From NCBI GenBank assembly GCA_022376925.1, contig JAIOJX010000003.1, forward strand, positions 37,067,874 to 37,131,873: DNA of 64,000 nucleotides. The letters run 5' to 3'. The position numbers and the translations under genes are program-made. This document shows, in pieces, positions 45,570 to 56,291 of the stretch. Source of the DNA: Tragulus kanchil (lineage: Eukaryota; Chordata; Mammalia; Artiodactyla; Tragulidae). Each line of letters opens with the position of its first letter. The first letter of the stretch is position 1. The notes beneath the pieces are model-generated. The model saw only the letters and a list, made by a program, of their open reading frames with translations, was not told the origin of the DNA and made no database searches.

Positions 45570-45725
45570 ATGATATATAGGAACCACCATTATTATCTCC
45601 ATTTTACAGGTTGGATAACATTAAGACTTCTGAGTAATTAGGTGACCCATTCAAAGTTATCTAGCTAGTATAAGTGAGGAAACCAAGAAGGGCATTCTGT
45701 AGCCTGGCTGCAGGGCTGATGATCT
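45570..45725 (-). mobile_element. MIR SINE remnant (repeated at 46648-46803)
   Basis: attatctccattttacaggt, gacccattcaaagttatcta and gctagtataagtgaggaa are the antisense MIR core and flank. Confidence 0.65.
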
Positions 45726-45857
45726 TCATCATGAGTCTACTTATTTTTTAAAAAATTTTATTATATTTTTTTAATGATCATGCATATCTATTTAATATTA
45801 TTTCAAACTTTATCATCATTGTTATTTTTCCTAATGATTGCTTAATTCTGCAGTCCT

Positions 45858-46063
45858 GGTGGTACTTTAGTCACTAAGTCAGTTCTGACTCTTGCGACCC
45901 TATAGAGTGTAGCCCACCAGGCTCCTCTATCCGTGGGACTCTCCAGGTAAGAATGCTGGAGTGGGTTGCCATTTCCTTCTCCAGGGGATCTTCCTGACCC
46001 AGGGATTGAACCCAGGTCTCCTGCATTCCAGGCAGATTCTTTACTGCCTGAGCTATGAGGGAA
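45858..46063 (-). mobile_element. Bov-tA SINE
   Basis: Antisense Bov-tA landmarks ggtaagaatgctggagtggg and ctccaggggatcttcctgac. Target-site duplication tctgcagtcct at 45847-45857 and 46064-46074. Confidence 0.9.
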
Positions 46064-46074
46064 TCTGCAGTCCT

Positions 46075-46534
46075 AAAAAGGCTACACATGTAAATATGGA
46101 CATTTGCTTATCTCCAAAAAGTTAAATTCACTGCTGGGAAGATAATACCTACACAGGTGAGATGGAAAGGTGAGATATACATCCACATATGGTGAACTGG
46201 CAAAAGATGGCTGAGTTAGTCTAGTTTTTACGCATTTTGAGAAGTGTGGCCCAGACTAGGAGCCATTAGAGGAAGCAGTGTGCAAAGTTCAGGTTGGAGA
46301 CATGACACATTTAAAAGGCAGGCAGCTGAATGATTCTAGCTCATATATAACTTTGGGTATGATATATTCTGTCACCTCCCTGAACCAAATAGGATTCTTT
46401 CCTGCTGGTGTTTTTCTTCTGTGTTAATGGTTTTAAACATTCTGGACTAAATAATTCATTTATAGTAAGGCAAAGTTTCACAAAATGCCAGCATTCAAAT
46501 AATCTAGCTTCTCACTTCTCAAGATTGAGTAACA
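46075..46534. other. no gene or recognised repeat
   Basis: Repeated at 47152-47611 within D14. Confidence 0.4.
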
Positions 46535-46596
46535 GGGCTTCCCTGGTGGTTCAGTGTGTAAAGAATCCGCCTTGCAATGCAAGGCACGGTTTGATC
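46535..46596 (+). mobile_element. SINE S9 head only (D14 copy 1)
   Basis: First about 60 bp of the SINE at 47612, with small deletions next to the junction. Confidence 0.85.
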
Positions 46597-46935
46597 CTAA
46601 TGTAAATTCTGAGTGTAAACTGCTGTTAAAAATTTGTCAACAACAGTATGATATATAGGAACCACCATTATTATCTCCATTTTACAGGTTGGATAACATT
46701 AAGACTTCTGAGTAATTAGGTGACCCATTCAAAGTTATCTAGCTAGTATAAGTGAGGAAACCAAGAAGGGCATTCTGTAGCCTGGCTGCAGGGCTGATGA
46801 TCTTCATCATGAGTCTACTTATTTTTTAAAAAATTTTATTATATTTTTTTAATGATCATGCATATCTATTTAATATTATTTCAAACTTTATCATCATTGT
46901 TATTTTTCCTAATGATTGCTTAATTCTGCAGTCCT

Positions 46936-47140
46936 GGTGGTACTTTAGTCACTAAGTCAGTTCTGACTCTTGCGACCCTATAGAGTGTAGCCCACCAGGC
47001 TCCTCTATCCGTGGGACTCTCCAGGTAAGAATGCTGGAGTGGGTTGCCATTTCCTTCTCCAGGGGATCTTCCTGACCCAGGGATTGAACCCAGGTCTCCT
47101 GCATTCCAGGCAGATTCTTTACTGCCTGAGCTATGAGGGA
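46936..47140 (-). mobile_element. Bov-tA SINE, D14 copy
   Basis: Duplicate of 45858-46063. Confidence 0.9.
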
Positions 47141-47611
47141 ATCTGCAGTCCTAAAAGGCTACACATGTAAATATGGACATTTGCTTATCTCCAAAAAGTT
47201 AAATTCACTGCTGGGAAGATAATACCTACACAGGTGAGATGGAAAGGTGAGATATACATCCACATATGGTGAACTGGCAAAAGATGGCTGAGTTAGTCTA
47301 GTTTTTACGCATTTTGAGAAGTGTGGCCCAGACTAGGAGCCATTAGAGGAAGCAGTGTGCAAAGTTCAGGTTGGAGACATGACACATTTAAAAGGCAGGC
47401 AGCTGAATGATTCTAGCTCATATATAACTTTGGGTATGATATATTCTGTCACCTCCCTGAACCAAATAGGATTCTTTCCTGCTGGTGTTTTTCTTCTGTG
47501 TTAATGGTTTTAAACATTCTGGACTAAATAATTCATTTATAGTAAGGCAAAGTTTCACAAAATGCCAGCATTCAAATAATCTAGCTTCTCACTTCTCAAG
47601 ATTGAGTAACA

Positions 47612-47887
47612 GGGCTTCCCTGGTGGTTCAGTGTGTAAAGAATCCGCCTTGCAATGCAAGGGGCACCGGTTTGATCCCTGGCCCTGGAGGATCCCATGTG
47701 CCACAGAGCGGATGGACCGGTGTGTCTAATGACGAGCCAGTGCTCTGGAGCGAAGGCGCCCAGAGCTGGTGCTCTGCGACAAGAGAGGCCACTGTGATGG
47801 GAGGCCCACAGAGGCCAAAGAATAAAGATAGATGAAAATACATGGTTGAAAAATCAATAAAAGAGGCCAAAATTAGAAAGAAAATAA
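47612..47887 (+). mobile_element. long-tailed tRNA-Glu SINE, S9, diverged
   Basis: gggcttccctggtggttcag head, ggtttgatccc B box, CHR-like body, then a tail without the C-rich run (aatcaataaaagaggccaaa). Perfect 14-bp target-site duplication aagattgagtaaca at 47598-47611 and 47888-47901. An older member. Confidence 0.9.
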
Positions 47888-47929
47888 AAGATTGAGTAAC
47901 AGTCTGTGTGTATGTGTGCATTTGTAAGT

Positions 47930-48453
47930 GAAAGGTGCTCAGTTGTGTCCACAACCCCCGGACAAGCCCTAGAATTCTCCAGGCAATGTACTGGTGGTGG
48001 TGGTTTAGTTGCTCAGTCTTGTCCGACTCTTGCAACCCCATGGACTGCTGTGCACCGGGCTCCTCAGTCCATGGAATTTTCCAGGTAAGGAAAGTGGAGT
48101 GGACTGCCATTTCCTTCTCCAGGGAATCTTCTCGACCCAGGTATTGAACTCTGGTCTCTTGTGTCTCCTGCAATGCAGGCAGCTACTTTACCCACTTAGC
48201 CACAAGAGCAGCCCTAATAATACTGGAGTGGGTAGCCGTTCCCTTCTCCAAGGGATATTCTCAACTTGGGGGTTGAACCCAGGTTACCTGCGTTTCAGGT
48301 GGATTCTTGACCATCTGAGCCACCAAGAAAGCCCAAGAATACTGGAGTGGGTAACCTATCCATTCTCCAGGGGAACTTCCCGACCCAGGAATCGAACTGG
48401 GATCTCCCGTATTGCAGGCAGATTCTTTACCAGCTGATCTACAAGGGAATCCA
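47930..48453 (-). mobile_element. Bov-tA composite with three tRNA-like head units
   Basis: 48009-48215 is an ordinary antisense Bov-tA. 48216-48334 and 48335-48453 are two further head units of about 119 bp, each with aataatactggagtggg- or aagaatactggagtggg-like start, a (t/c)tctcca-ggga block, an antisense B box and a ccaccaagaaagcccaag-type end. 47930-48008 holds another short Bov-tA piece. Repeated at 49095-49618. Confidence 0.8.
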
Positions 48454-48926
48454 CATTTGTTTAGTACAAAGCAAATAATTGAACATGGTTGCAAATGAAC
48501 AAAAAAAGTTAAATAAAAAGTTAAATAATTTAAATTAAAATACTGTGGATAAAATACTAAGGATATGAGGATACTAAGGATATGAATATCATAGTCATGA
48601 TTGGAGAAAAATATAATTTGCTAGAAAGAGAAGGTAGCTAAGAGTGAGAAGGCGTGTGTTCCATGGAAGTTTTAATGCTCTTTTCATTTTACTGTCCTAG
48701 TAACACTGCGGTATTTCCAGTGTGGTTTAGTGCCTTCAGACGACAGTTCCATGTTATAGGGCTATAGCATTTTGGGCTATTTAAAACCAGAAAATAGAAT
48801 CTTGACTGGAAGGGATTTATCTCAGAAGTCATTTCCTCCAATACCCATCAGTAGAGATGATCCATGAAATGTTTGAATCAGTATGTAAGTAGCCATGTTT
48901 GGACGGTGTGTCAAGGGGTGTGGCGA
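48454..48926. other. no gene or recognised repeat
   Basis: Repeated in D15 at 49619-50064. Confidence 0.4.
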
Positions 48927-49052
48927 CCCAGAGCTGGTGCTCTGACAAGAGAGGCCACTGTATGGGAGGCCCACAGAGGCCAAAGAATAAAGATAGATGA
49001 AAATACATGGTTGAAAAATCAATAAAAGAGGCCAAAATTAGAAAGAAAATAA
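48927..49052 (+). mobile_element. SINE S9 tail only (D15 copy 2)
   Basis: 3' part of the SINE at 47612-47887, with deletions near its left end. Confidence 0.85.
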
Positions 49053-49094
49053 AAGATTGAGTAACAGTCTGTGTGTATGTGTGCATTTGTAAGT

Positions 49095-49618
49095 GAAAGG
49101 TGCTCAGTTGTGTCCACAACCCCCGGACAAGCCCTAGAATTCTCCAGGCAATGTACTGGTGGTGGTGGTTTAGTTGCTCAGTCTTGTCCGACTCTTGCAA
49201 CCCCATGGACTGCTGTGCACCGGGCTCCTCAGTCCATGGAATTTTCCAGGTAAGGAAAGTGGAGTGGACTGCCATTTCCTTCTCCAGGGAATCTTCTCGA
49301 CCCAGGTATTGAACTCTGGTCTCTTGTGTCTCCTGCAATGCAGGCAGCTACTTTACCCACTTAGCCACAAGAGCAGCCCTAATAATACTGGAGTGGGTAG
49401 CCGTTCCCTTCTCCAAGGGATATTCTCAACTTGGGGGTTGAACCCAGGTTACCTGCGTTTCAGGTGGATTCTTGACCATCTGAGCCACCAAGAAAGCCCA
49501 AGAATACTGGAGTGGGTAACCTATCCATTCTCCAGGGGAACTTCCCGACCCAGGAATCGAACTGGGATCTCCCGTATTGCAGGCAGATTCTTTACCAGCT
49601 GATCTACAAGGGAATCCA
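49095..49618 (-). mobile_element. Bov-tA composite, D15 copy
   Basis: Duplicate of 47930-48453. Confidence 0.85.
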
Positions 49619-50142
49619 CATTTGTTTAGTACAAAGCAAATAATTGAACATGGTTGCAAATGAAAAAAAAAAGTTAAATAAAAAGTTAAATAATTTAAAT
49701 TAAAATACTGTGGATAAAATACTAAGGATATGAGGATACTAAGGATATGAATATCATAGTCATGATTGGAGAAAAATATAATTTGCTAGAAAGAGAAGGT
49801 AGCTAAGAGTGAGAAGGCGTGTGTTCCATGGAAGTTTTAATGCTCTTTTCATTTTACTGTCCTAGTAACACTGCGGTATTTCCAGTGTGGTTTAGTGCCT
49901 TCAGACGACAGTTCCATGTTATAGGGCTATAGCATTTTGGGCTATTTAAAACCAGAAAATAGAATCTTGACTGGAAGGGATTTATCTCAGAAGTCATTTC
50001 CTCCAATACCCATCAGTAGAGATGATCCATGAAATGTTTGAATCAGTATGTAAGTAGCCATGTTGATGCGATTCTGTGGCATTTAATATAGTTGTGGTTC
50101 ATCTAGAATCTATGCTGTTCCTATTTTACTTACAAAACTTTT

Positions 50143-50420
50143 AAAGATTTATTTATTCATTTATTTTGGGGGTAGAGTGGGGTGGGGAGGGAGGGGAGAA
50201 GGCGGGCTACTTCTATTGGTCTTTCATTTGTCTAGTTTCATCCATCTTTGTTCTTTGGCCCATGTGGGCCTGCATGCGCTCCAGAGCTCCAGCTCAGTAA
50301 TTGGACACATAGGTCCAGTCGCTCCGCAGCACGTGGGATCCTCCAGGGCCAGGGATCGAACCGGTGTCCCTTGCACTGCAAGGCGGTGTCCCTACCCACT
50401 GGACCACCAGGGAAGCCCCT
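50143..50420 (-). mobile_element. long-tailed tRNA-Glu SINE, S10, internally deleted
   Basis: Complete ends and C-rich run, but the body lacks about 46 bp between tgtgggcct and gcatgcgctcc. Target-site duplication acaaaactttt at 50132-50142 and 50423-50433. Confidence 0.85.
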
Positions 50421-50469
50421 TAACAAAACTTTTGGAGGCTATATAAAGTCTATCAAGCCTAGACACTGT

Positions 50470-50985
50470 CCATTTGCCTTTAGGATAAAGTCCAACGTCT
50501 CTTAACCTCCAACCTTATCAACTAGAAAGTGGTCGTTGCTCTGTGGAGAAAAATTCATCACTTCCAGCCTCTTGCTGGAAGAACTATGTAGGTTCCTTCC
50601 ACATTCCATGTGATCAGTGTCCTGGTCCCTCTCCTTACATACTTCCCCTGACCAGGAATATCAGTCTTCATCTTTCACTTAGCTCATTTCTTTGCCAGCT
50701 CTATGTCTCAAGTATCAGCATTCCAAAATCCACACAATCTTGATTACTTCAGGTTGAATTAGGCAGCCCTTCCTTGTCTTCCCATAATGCTCTGTCTAGG
50801 TGTACTTTAGTCCTGTATGTCCCAGATTGTGGTAAAATGATCTGTGTAAGCCTCTTCCCACTAGGACCGTGAGCCCTGTGATGGTAAGGGTAAGTGTTAG
50901 ACATTTTTGTGTTTCTGGGACCTGTGACAGGGCACATTGTTAAATTCTCAGTAAGACTTATGGACTTTATGAAAGGATAGGAAAA
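50470..50985 (+). mobile_element. L2 LINE 3' end
   Basis: aggataaagtccaacgtctc, tgaattaggcagcccttcct, cactaggaccgtgagccctg and gtgacagggcacattgtt follow the L2 3' consensus over about 500 bp. The 3' part is repeated by D16. Confidence 0.7.
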
Positions 50986-51663
50986 AGCACCCCTGAGTAT
51001 TCCTGCAACAGTGTGTGAGGTCGTTATATCCAGGGTGGGAATGGAATGAGTTTGGAGACTGCATGTATCCTGGACAACACAATTTTAATGAAAAACCCTG
51101 TAGGCTTTTCTTTGTATATCATAGACTGGAGTTGGTTGTCAATGCATTTTGGTTAATAGCAGCTGCTGGTAGCTAAGGGATTTTATTTGTTTAGTCATCC
51201 CTAGCGACAATAATATAGAATGTTTCTACTTACATTGTTAGTTGATACCTGATATTATGTTGTCTTATTTTCATTTTTGATATTTATTTTCTCCAGTTAT
51301 TTAAAAATAGTTCAATGTCTATACAGTATGTTATTTGGCAGCTCCTTTGTTCAACATATTGGAAGGTTTAATACCAGCAAAACTTAGATGTTGTAAATTT
51401 TTTACTAGTTGCTGGACTGATATTTATAGATTTTTTGTATTATGTAGTATGCCATCAGAGATCCAAGTCAAAGTCAAATACCAAAGATTTGTTGAATCTG
51501 TTATGTGCCAAGGTCCATGACAGGTACAAAAATATGTAAGTGATGGACTAGCAGGAGACACAAAGCAGATGTTACTTGGAAAATTAAGGGTAGAATAAGG
51601 GTTAAATAATAAAACAAGAACAACTGTGATGCTGGATGGATGTGTAGCTAGACAAGTGCTGTA
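50986..51663. other. no gene seen
   Basis: Unassigned AT-rich DNA, repeated at about 52064-52741 within D16. A 61-codon frame (51335-51520) is identical in both copies because of D16 and is not evidence for a gene. Confidence 0.4.
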
Positions 51664-51968
51664 AAATCGCTCTTCAATTGCTCTGTCATGTCTAAGTCTT
51701 TATGAACCCACGGACTGTAGCATGCCAGACCTCTCTGTCCTCCACTCTCTCCCAGAGTTGACTCAAATTCATGACCATTGAGTTAGTGATGCTATCTCAC
51801 CATCTCATGCCCTGCCACTCTCTTCTCCTTTTGCCTTTAATCCTTCCAGCATCAGAGTCTTTTCCAATGAGTCAGCTCTTCCCTTCAGGTGGCGAAAGTA
51901 CTGGAGTTTCAGCATCAGTCCTTCCAATAAATATTCAGGGTTTACTTCTTCTAGGATTGACCAATTTT
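51664..51968 (-). mobile_element. BovB 3'-end fragment, D16 copy 1
   Basis: ctcttcaattgctctgtcat, acccacggactgtagcatgc and agcatcagagtcttttccaa are antisense BovB 3' end. Cut by the D16 junction. Confidence 0.85.
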
Positions 51969-53055
51969 GTAAGGGCTAAGTGGGTTAGACATTTTGTGTT
52001 TCTGGGACCTGTAAGGCACTTTTAAATTCTCAGTAAGACTTATGGACTTTATGAAAGGATAGGAAAAGCACCCTGAGTATTCCTGCAACAGTGTGTGAGG
52101 TCGTTATATCCAGGGTGGGAATGGAATGAGTTTGGAGACTGCATGTATCCTGGACAACACAATTTTAATGAAAACCCTGTAGGCTTTTCTTTGTATATCG
52201 AGACTGGAGATGGTTGTCAATGCATTTTGGTTAATAGCAGCTGCTGGTAGCTAAGGGATTTTATTTGTTTAGTCATCCCTAGCGACAATAATATAGAATG
52301 TTTCTACTTACATTGTTAGTTGATACCTGATATTATGTTGTCTTATTTTCATTTTTGATATTTATTTTCTCCAGTTATTTAAAAATAGTTCAATGTCTAT
52401 ACAGTATGTTATTTGGCAGCTCCTTTGTTCAACATATTGGAAGGTTTAATACCAGCAAAACTTAGATGTTGTAAATTTTTTACTAGTTGCTGGACTGATA
52501 TTTATAGATTTTTTGTATTATGTAGTATGCCATCAGAGATCCAAGTCAAAGTCAAATACCAAAGATTTGTTGAATCTGTTATGTGCCAAGGTCCATGACA
52601 GGTACAAAAATATGTAAGTGATGGACTAGCAGGAGACACAAAGCAGATGTTACTTGGAAAATTAAGGGTAGAATAAGGGTTAAATAATAAAACAAGAACA
52701 ACTGTGATGCTGGATGGATGTGTAGCTAGACAAGTGCTGTAAAATCGCTCTTCAATTGCTCTGTCATGTCTAAGTCTTTATGAACCCACGGACTGTAGCA
52801 TGCCAGACCTCTCTGTCCTCCACTCTCTCCCAGAGTTGACTCAAATTCATGACCATTGAGTTAGTGATGCTATCTCACCATCTCATGCCCTGCCACTCTC
52901 TTCTCCTTTTGCCTTTAATCCTTCCAGCATCAGAGTCTTTTCCAATGAGTCAGCTCTTCCCTTCAGGTGGCGAAAGTACTGGAGTTTCAGCATCAGTCCT
53001 TCCAATAAATATTCAGGGTTTACTTCTTCTAGGATTGACCAATTTGATCTCCTTG

Positions 53056-53794
53056 TGATAGGGACAGAGTAGAATAGGTAGGTGGTTTTCGAGCCCTAGT
53101 AGGGGATGGTAGGTAGAAGGGAGACACCTGAGAAAGGTTGTCCTAGAAGAAAGGAGGCCAGTGAGTTGACGATAATTCAGGAGAGCTGCTCCTTGTTCAG
53201 TAAAGCAGGCTCGACTGGGTATAAACAACTGATGAAGGAGGAGCTGGCGAAGAAGCAACCATGCCTGCATCTGTGTCTACTAGAGGGGAGCGGTCTTCTA
53301 CCATCCTATATATATTGCTGCCCACTTAATTGAGGGAGCGCAGAGCAGAGCTTTCCTGCCTGCCACTTGCACCTCTTACAAGTACCCTATCCTAGTCAAT
53401 CCTCTTCTTCCCTATCACTCTGCCTTTTGCTGAATTCCTTCTGCATTCAGGCACAAAGAACCTGAGCCTCAGTGGGTCCAGACATTGGATGAATACTGGA
53501 TTAAGTCCCGGCCGTGTGGGTTTGAGTCCCAGACAGGGATTTGGCTGGGACTGAGTCCTGACTACATGGATTCAAGTCCCAAGCAGGGTTTTGGCTGGGG
53601 TTAAGCCTTAGCCACGTGGGTTCGAGTCCCAAACCAGGTTTTGGCTAGGTTCAAGCCCCAGTCACGTGGGTTCAAGTCCCGGACTGGGTTTTGGCTGGAA
53701 TTCAAACTCCAGCTACGTGGGTTCAAATCCCAAGTAGAGTTCGATCAAGTCTGGGCCCTGGGTTTAAGTCTCAAATCGAGGTAAAACCCTTTCA
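53056..53794 (+). mobile_element. solo LTR of an endogenous retrovirus, 739 bp
   Basis: Begins TG and ends CA, flanked by the 4-bp direct repeat cttg (53052-53055 and 53795-53798), inside BovB. A TATA-like run at 53307-53317 is in the + orientation, followed by gcagagcagagctttcctgc. The 4-bp duplication suggests ERV1-type integration. No gag, pol or env sequence is present. The last 300 bp hold a 50-bp tandem array. I saw no clear AATAAA signal. Confidence 0.75.
53499..53780. repeat. 50-bp tandem array, about 5.6 units
   Basis: Units start at 53500 (approx.), 53550, 53600, 53650 and 53700, with a partial one to 53780. Each unit contains cacgtgggttcgagtccc-like and ggttttggctggg-like segments. 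Within a unit a second, related half (ggttcaagccccag-type) lies about 21-29 bp away, so the array has a half-period. Units differ by roughly 10-25 percent. Confidence 0.85.
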
Positions 53795-53820
53795 CTTGTA
53801 GTCCAGGGGACTCTCAGGCA

Positions 53821-54038
53821 GGCGAGAACCTTGGGCTGTGGCAATCTGCAAACGTTTTGGAGTTGAGAGACTCAACTAAGACTTTGAGAAATGCAAGTGC
53901 TGCCTTCAGGCAAAACAGTTCAGGCAATGGCTTTGAATATGATCAGGAAGAGGGTGGAGAGGTCTGAAAACAGAGGTAGTTTGGTTTGATGGGAGCAGAG
54001 TCTTCATGGGCAGCTGAGATCACAAATGGAGAACGTTC
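53821..54038. other. no gene or recognised repeat
   Basis: Short unassigned stretch between BovB and SINE S11. Confidence 0.4.
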
Positions 54039-54052
54039 AAAGAAGTTATTCT

Positions 54053-54357
54053 TTTTTTTTTTTTGGTGGGGGGGGTTGGGGAGGGAGGGGGGCGGGTGGG
54101 CCACTTCTATTGGTTTTTCATTTCTCTATTTTCATCCGTCTTTGTTCTTTGGCCCATGTGGGCCTCCCATCGCGGTGACGTCTGTTGTCGCAGAGCGCCG
54201 GCTCTGGGCGCATGCGCTCCAGAGCTCCGGCTCGGTCATTGGACACATCGGCCCAGCCGCTCTGTGACACGTGGGATCTTCCCAGGCCAGGGATCGAACC
54301 GGCGCCCCTTGCACTGCAAGGCGGTGTCCTTACCCACTGGACCACCAGGGAAGCCCC
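54053..54357 (-). mobile_element. long-tailed tRNA-Glu SINE, S11, youngest-looking
   Basis: Minus strand: ggggcttccctggtggtcc, ggttcgatccc B box, CpG-rich body, ccaatagaagtggcccaccc, C-rich run, T/A tail. Perfect 14-bp target-site duplication aaagaagttattct at 54039-54052 and 54358-54371. Many CpGs are intact. Confidence 0.95.
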
Positions 54358-54394
54358 AAAGAAGTTATTCTAACAACAAGGCTGATAAAAATAG

Positions 54395-54531
54395 TTTACT
54401 GGATAGTAGTAGTAGCTCAGTCCCTACATTGTGTCCAACTCTTGTGACCCCATGGCCTGTAGCCCACTAGGCTCCTCTGTCCATGAGGTTCTCCAGGCAG
54501 GAATACTGGAGTGGGTTGCCCTTTCCTTGCT
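54395..54531 (-). mobile_element. Bov-tA SINE, 3' part
   Basis: tagtagctcagtccctacat, caactcttgtgaccccatgg and caggaatactggagtgggtt in antisense. The head is missing. Confidence 0.8.
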
Positions 54532-54930
54532 TCTCAAATGTGAATGTAGCTCTGGGTTCTCCTGAGGGTCCAGTTGAAATGTGGATTTTGATTCCATTGG
54601 CCTGGGGTGGAGCTGTCGATTCTGAACGTCTACCACACTGCTACTTTGTGGACCTCACCTTGAACAGATGAGAGGACTAAGTGAAAAGTTGTACAGATTT
54701 AACTGGAAAAAGGGTTAATGATATCCTTATCGTGTAGTATACAACTTGACTATTTCAGGGTCTCACATAGCACTTAGAAGGCATGAAAGAGTTATATCCA
54801 AAGGTGCCTAATATTCAACCAGGGAGTCACGTAGACAATGTTTACATGCAACTGGTAACACAGTTTTATGGAGCTGTCCTGAAAGAGAAAAAATTGAGTT
54901 GATTTTTTTTAGAGATCATTATAAAATCTG

Positions 54931-55153
54931 CGTGGGTTTCCTTGGTAGCTCAGATAGTAAAGAATCTGCCTGTAATATAGGAGACTCGGGTTCAGTGCTT
55001 GGGTTGGGCAAATCCCATGGAGAAGGGAAGGGCAACCCACTCCAGGGTTCTTGCCTGCAGAACCCCTTGAACAGAAGGAGCCTGGCAGGCTAGAGTCCAC
55101 AGGTCACAAAGAGTCGGACACAGCTGAGTGACTCACAGTTTCCATTTCAGTTC
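54931..55153 (+). mobile_element. Bov-tA SINE
   Basis: gtttccttggtagctcagat, ggcaacccactccagggttc, cacaaagagtcggacacagc. Target-site duplication ataaaatctg at 54921-54930 and 55154-55163. Confidence 0.9.
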
Positions 55154-55163
55154 ATAAAATCTG

Positions 55164-55746
55164 TATTTTACTGAGTGTTAGACCACTATACAAATCTAGA
55201 GGAATTACTTGTTTAAATTGAACTGGAATAACTTTAGTATTTGTCCCATCATAACTGAGCAGGCAATTCTTTTCGTATTTGCAAAACGGGCTCAGTCATC
55301 AGCTTTTCTTGGGTTGGATCCTTGATTCGGAACCCTGACTCACCTTTGCACCCCCTGCAGAGCTTGAAAGGAAACATGGCTCTGTGCCAGACCAATGAGA
55401 TCAGACTCTCTGGAGCTGGTGGCTGGGGCTTCGTCATGTTTCAACGTTTCCAGGAGACACAGATGTGCATCCAGCATTGAGATCCACTGGGTTATCTGAC
55501 CAGATTGTCTGACACTGAATGTTGGAAATGGGGGATTTGACTCACATTCTGCGGGCTTCGCAGGATTTAAACAGAGTAGGTGCTGAGAATCGGTCTGTGA
55601 TCCAGAAGGCAGAAGGCCTGGGATCCACCTCTGTAGGGTTCATGAAGGAGGCTGTGAACAGTTGAGGGGGTGGGGTGGTGTCAGAGGTGTGCTAGTGACG
55701 GAGCCCTGGTCGCTGGGCAGCCGTGGGAGCAGTTGATTTTTCGGGG
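55164..55746. other. no gene or recognised repeat
   Basis: Unassigned. Repeated at 56302-56890 by D17. Confidence 0.4.
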
Positions 55747-56068
55747 GGAGCTGTCGATTCTGAACGTCTACCACACTGCTACTTTGTGGACCTCACCTTG
55801 AACAGATGAGAGGACTAAGTGAAAAGTTGTACAGATTTAACTGGAAAAAGGGTTAATGATATCCTTATCGTGTAGTATACAACTTGACTATTTCAGGGTC
55901 TCACATAGCACTTAGAAGGCATGAAAGAGTTATATCCAAAGGTGCCTAATATTCAACCAGGGAGTCACGTAGACAATGTTTACATGCAACTGGTAACACA
56001 GTTTTATGGAGCTGTCCTGAAAGAGAAAAAATTGAGTTGATTTTTTTTAGAGATCATTATAAAATCTG

Positions 56069-56291
56069 CGTGGGTTTCCTTGGTAGCTCAGATAGTAAAG
56101 AATCTGCCTGTAATATAGGAGACTCGGGTTCAGTGCTTGGGTTGGGCAAATCCCATGGAGAAGGGAAGGGCAACCCACTCCAGGGTTCTTGCCTGCAGAA
56201 CCCCTTGAACAGAAGGAGCCTGGCAGGCTAGAGTCCACAGGTCACAAAGAGTCGGACACAGCTGAGTGACTCACAGTTTCCATTTCAGTTC
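56069..56291 (+). mobile_element. Bov-tA SINE, D17 copy
   Basis: Duplicate of 54931-55153. Confidence 0.9.

Larger units (their letters stand above)
45519..47678. repeat. tandem duplication D14, period 1078 bp
   Basis: Copy 1 is 45519-46596 and copy 2 is 46597-47678. Copy 1 ends inside SINE S9 as aaggcacggtttgatcc, whereas copy 2 reads aaggggcaccggtttgatcc: three deletions in the last 20 bases of copy 1. One A-run length difference elsewhere. Confidence 0.95.
47759..50064. repeat. tandem duplication D15, period about 1165-1168 bp
   Basis: Copy 1 is 47759-48926 and copy 2 is 48927-50064. Copy 2 starts inside SINE S9 and lacks bases in its first 40 (ctctgacaag for ctctgcgacaag, actgtatggg for actgtgatggg). 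The bases just before it (ttggacggtgtgtcaagg) look like a degraded version of the SINE sequence at 47714-47735. Confidence 0.95.
50886..53045. repeat. tandem duplication D16, period about 1078-1085 bp
   Basis: Copy 1 is 50886-51968 and copy 2 is 51969-53045. Copy 2 has many one- and two-base deletions in its first 230 bases (attttgtg, tgtaaggcac, gaaaagcaccctg, gaaaaccctg, atatcgagactg) and is then essentially identical to copy 1. Confidence 0.95.
52742..53820 (-). mobile_element. BovB 3'-end fragment interrupted by a solo LTR
   Basis: BovB antisense runs to gatctccttg at 53055 and resumes with tagtccaggggactctca at 53799. The expected BovB order is ctccttg followed by cagtccaagggactctc, so the 53056-53794 insertion lies exactly between them. 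Confidence 0.85.

Noticed and set aside
47628..48173. 181-codon minus frame, with a near-copy at 48829-49338
   Set aside because: It runs through a Bov-tA, a short spacer and SINE S9. The second copy exists because of D15.
53499..53780. CRISPR-like array (regular 50-bp period)
   Set aside because: Units are diverged end to end with no unique spacers, and the genome is mammalian. It is a minisatellite within an LTR.
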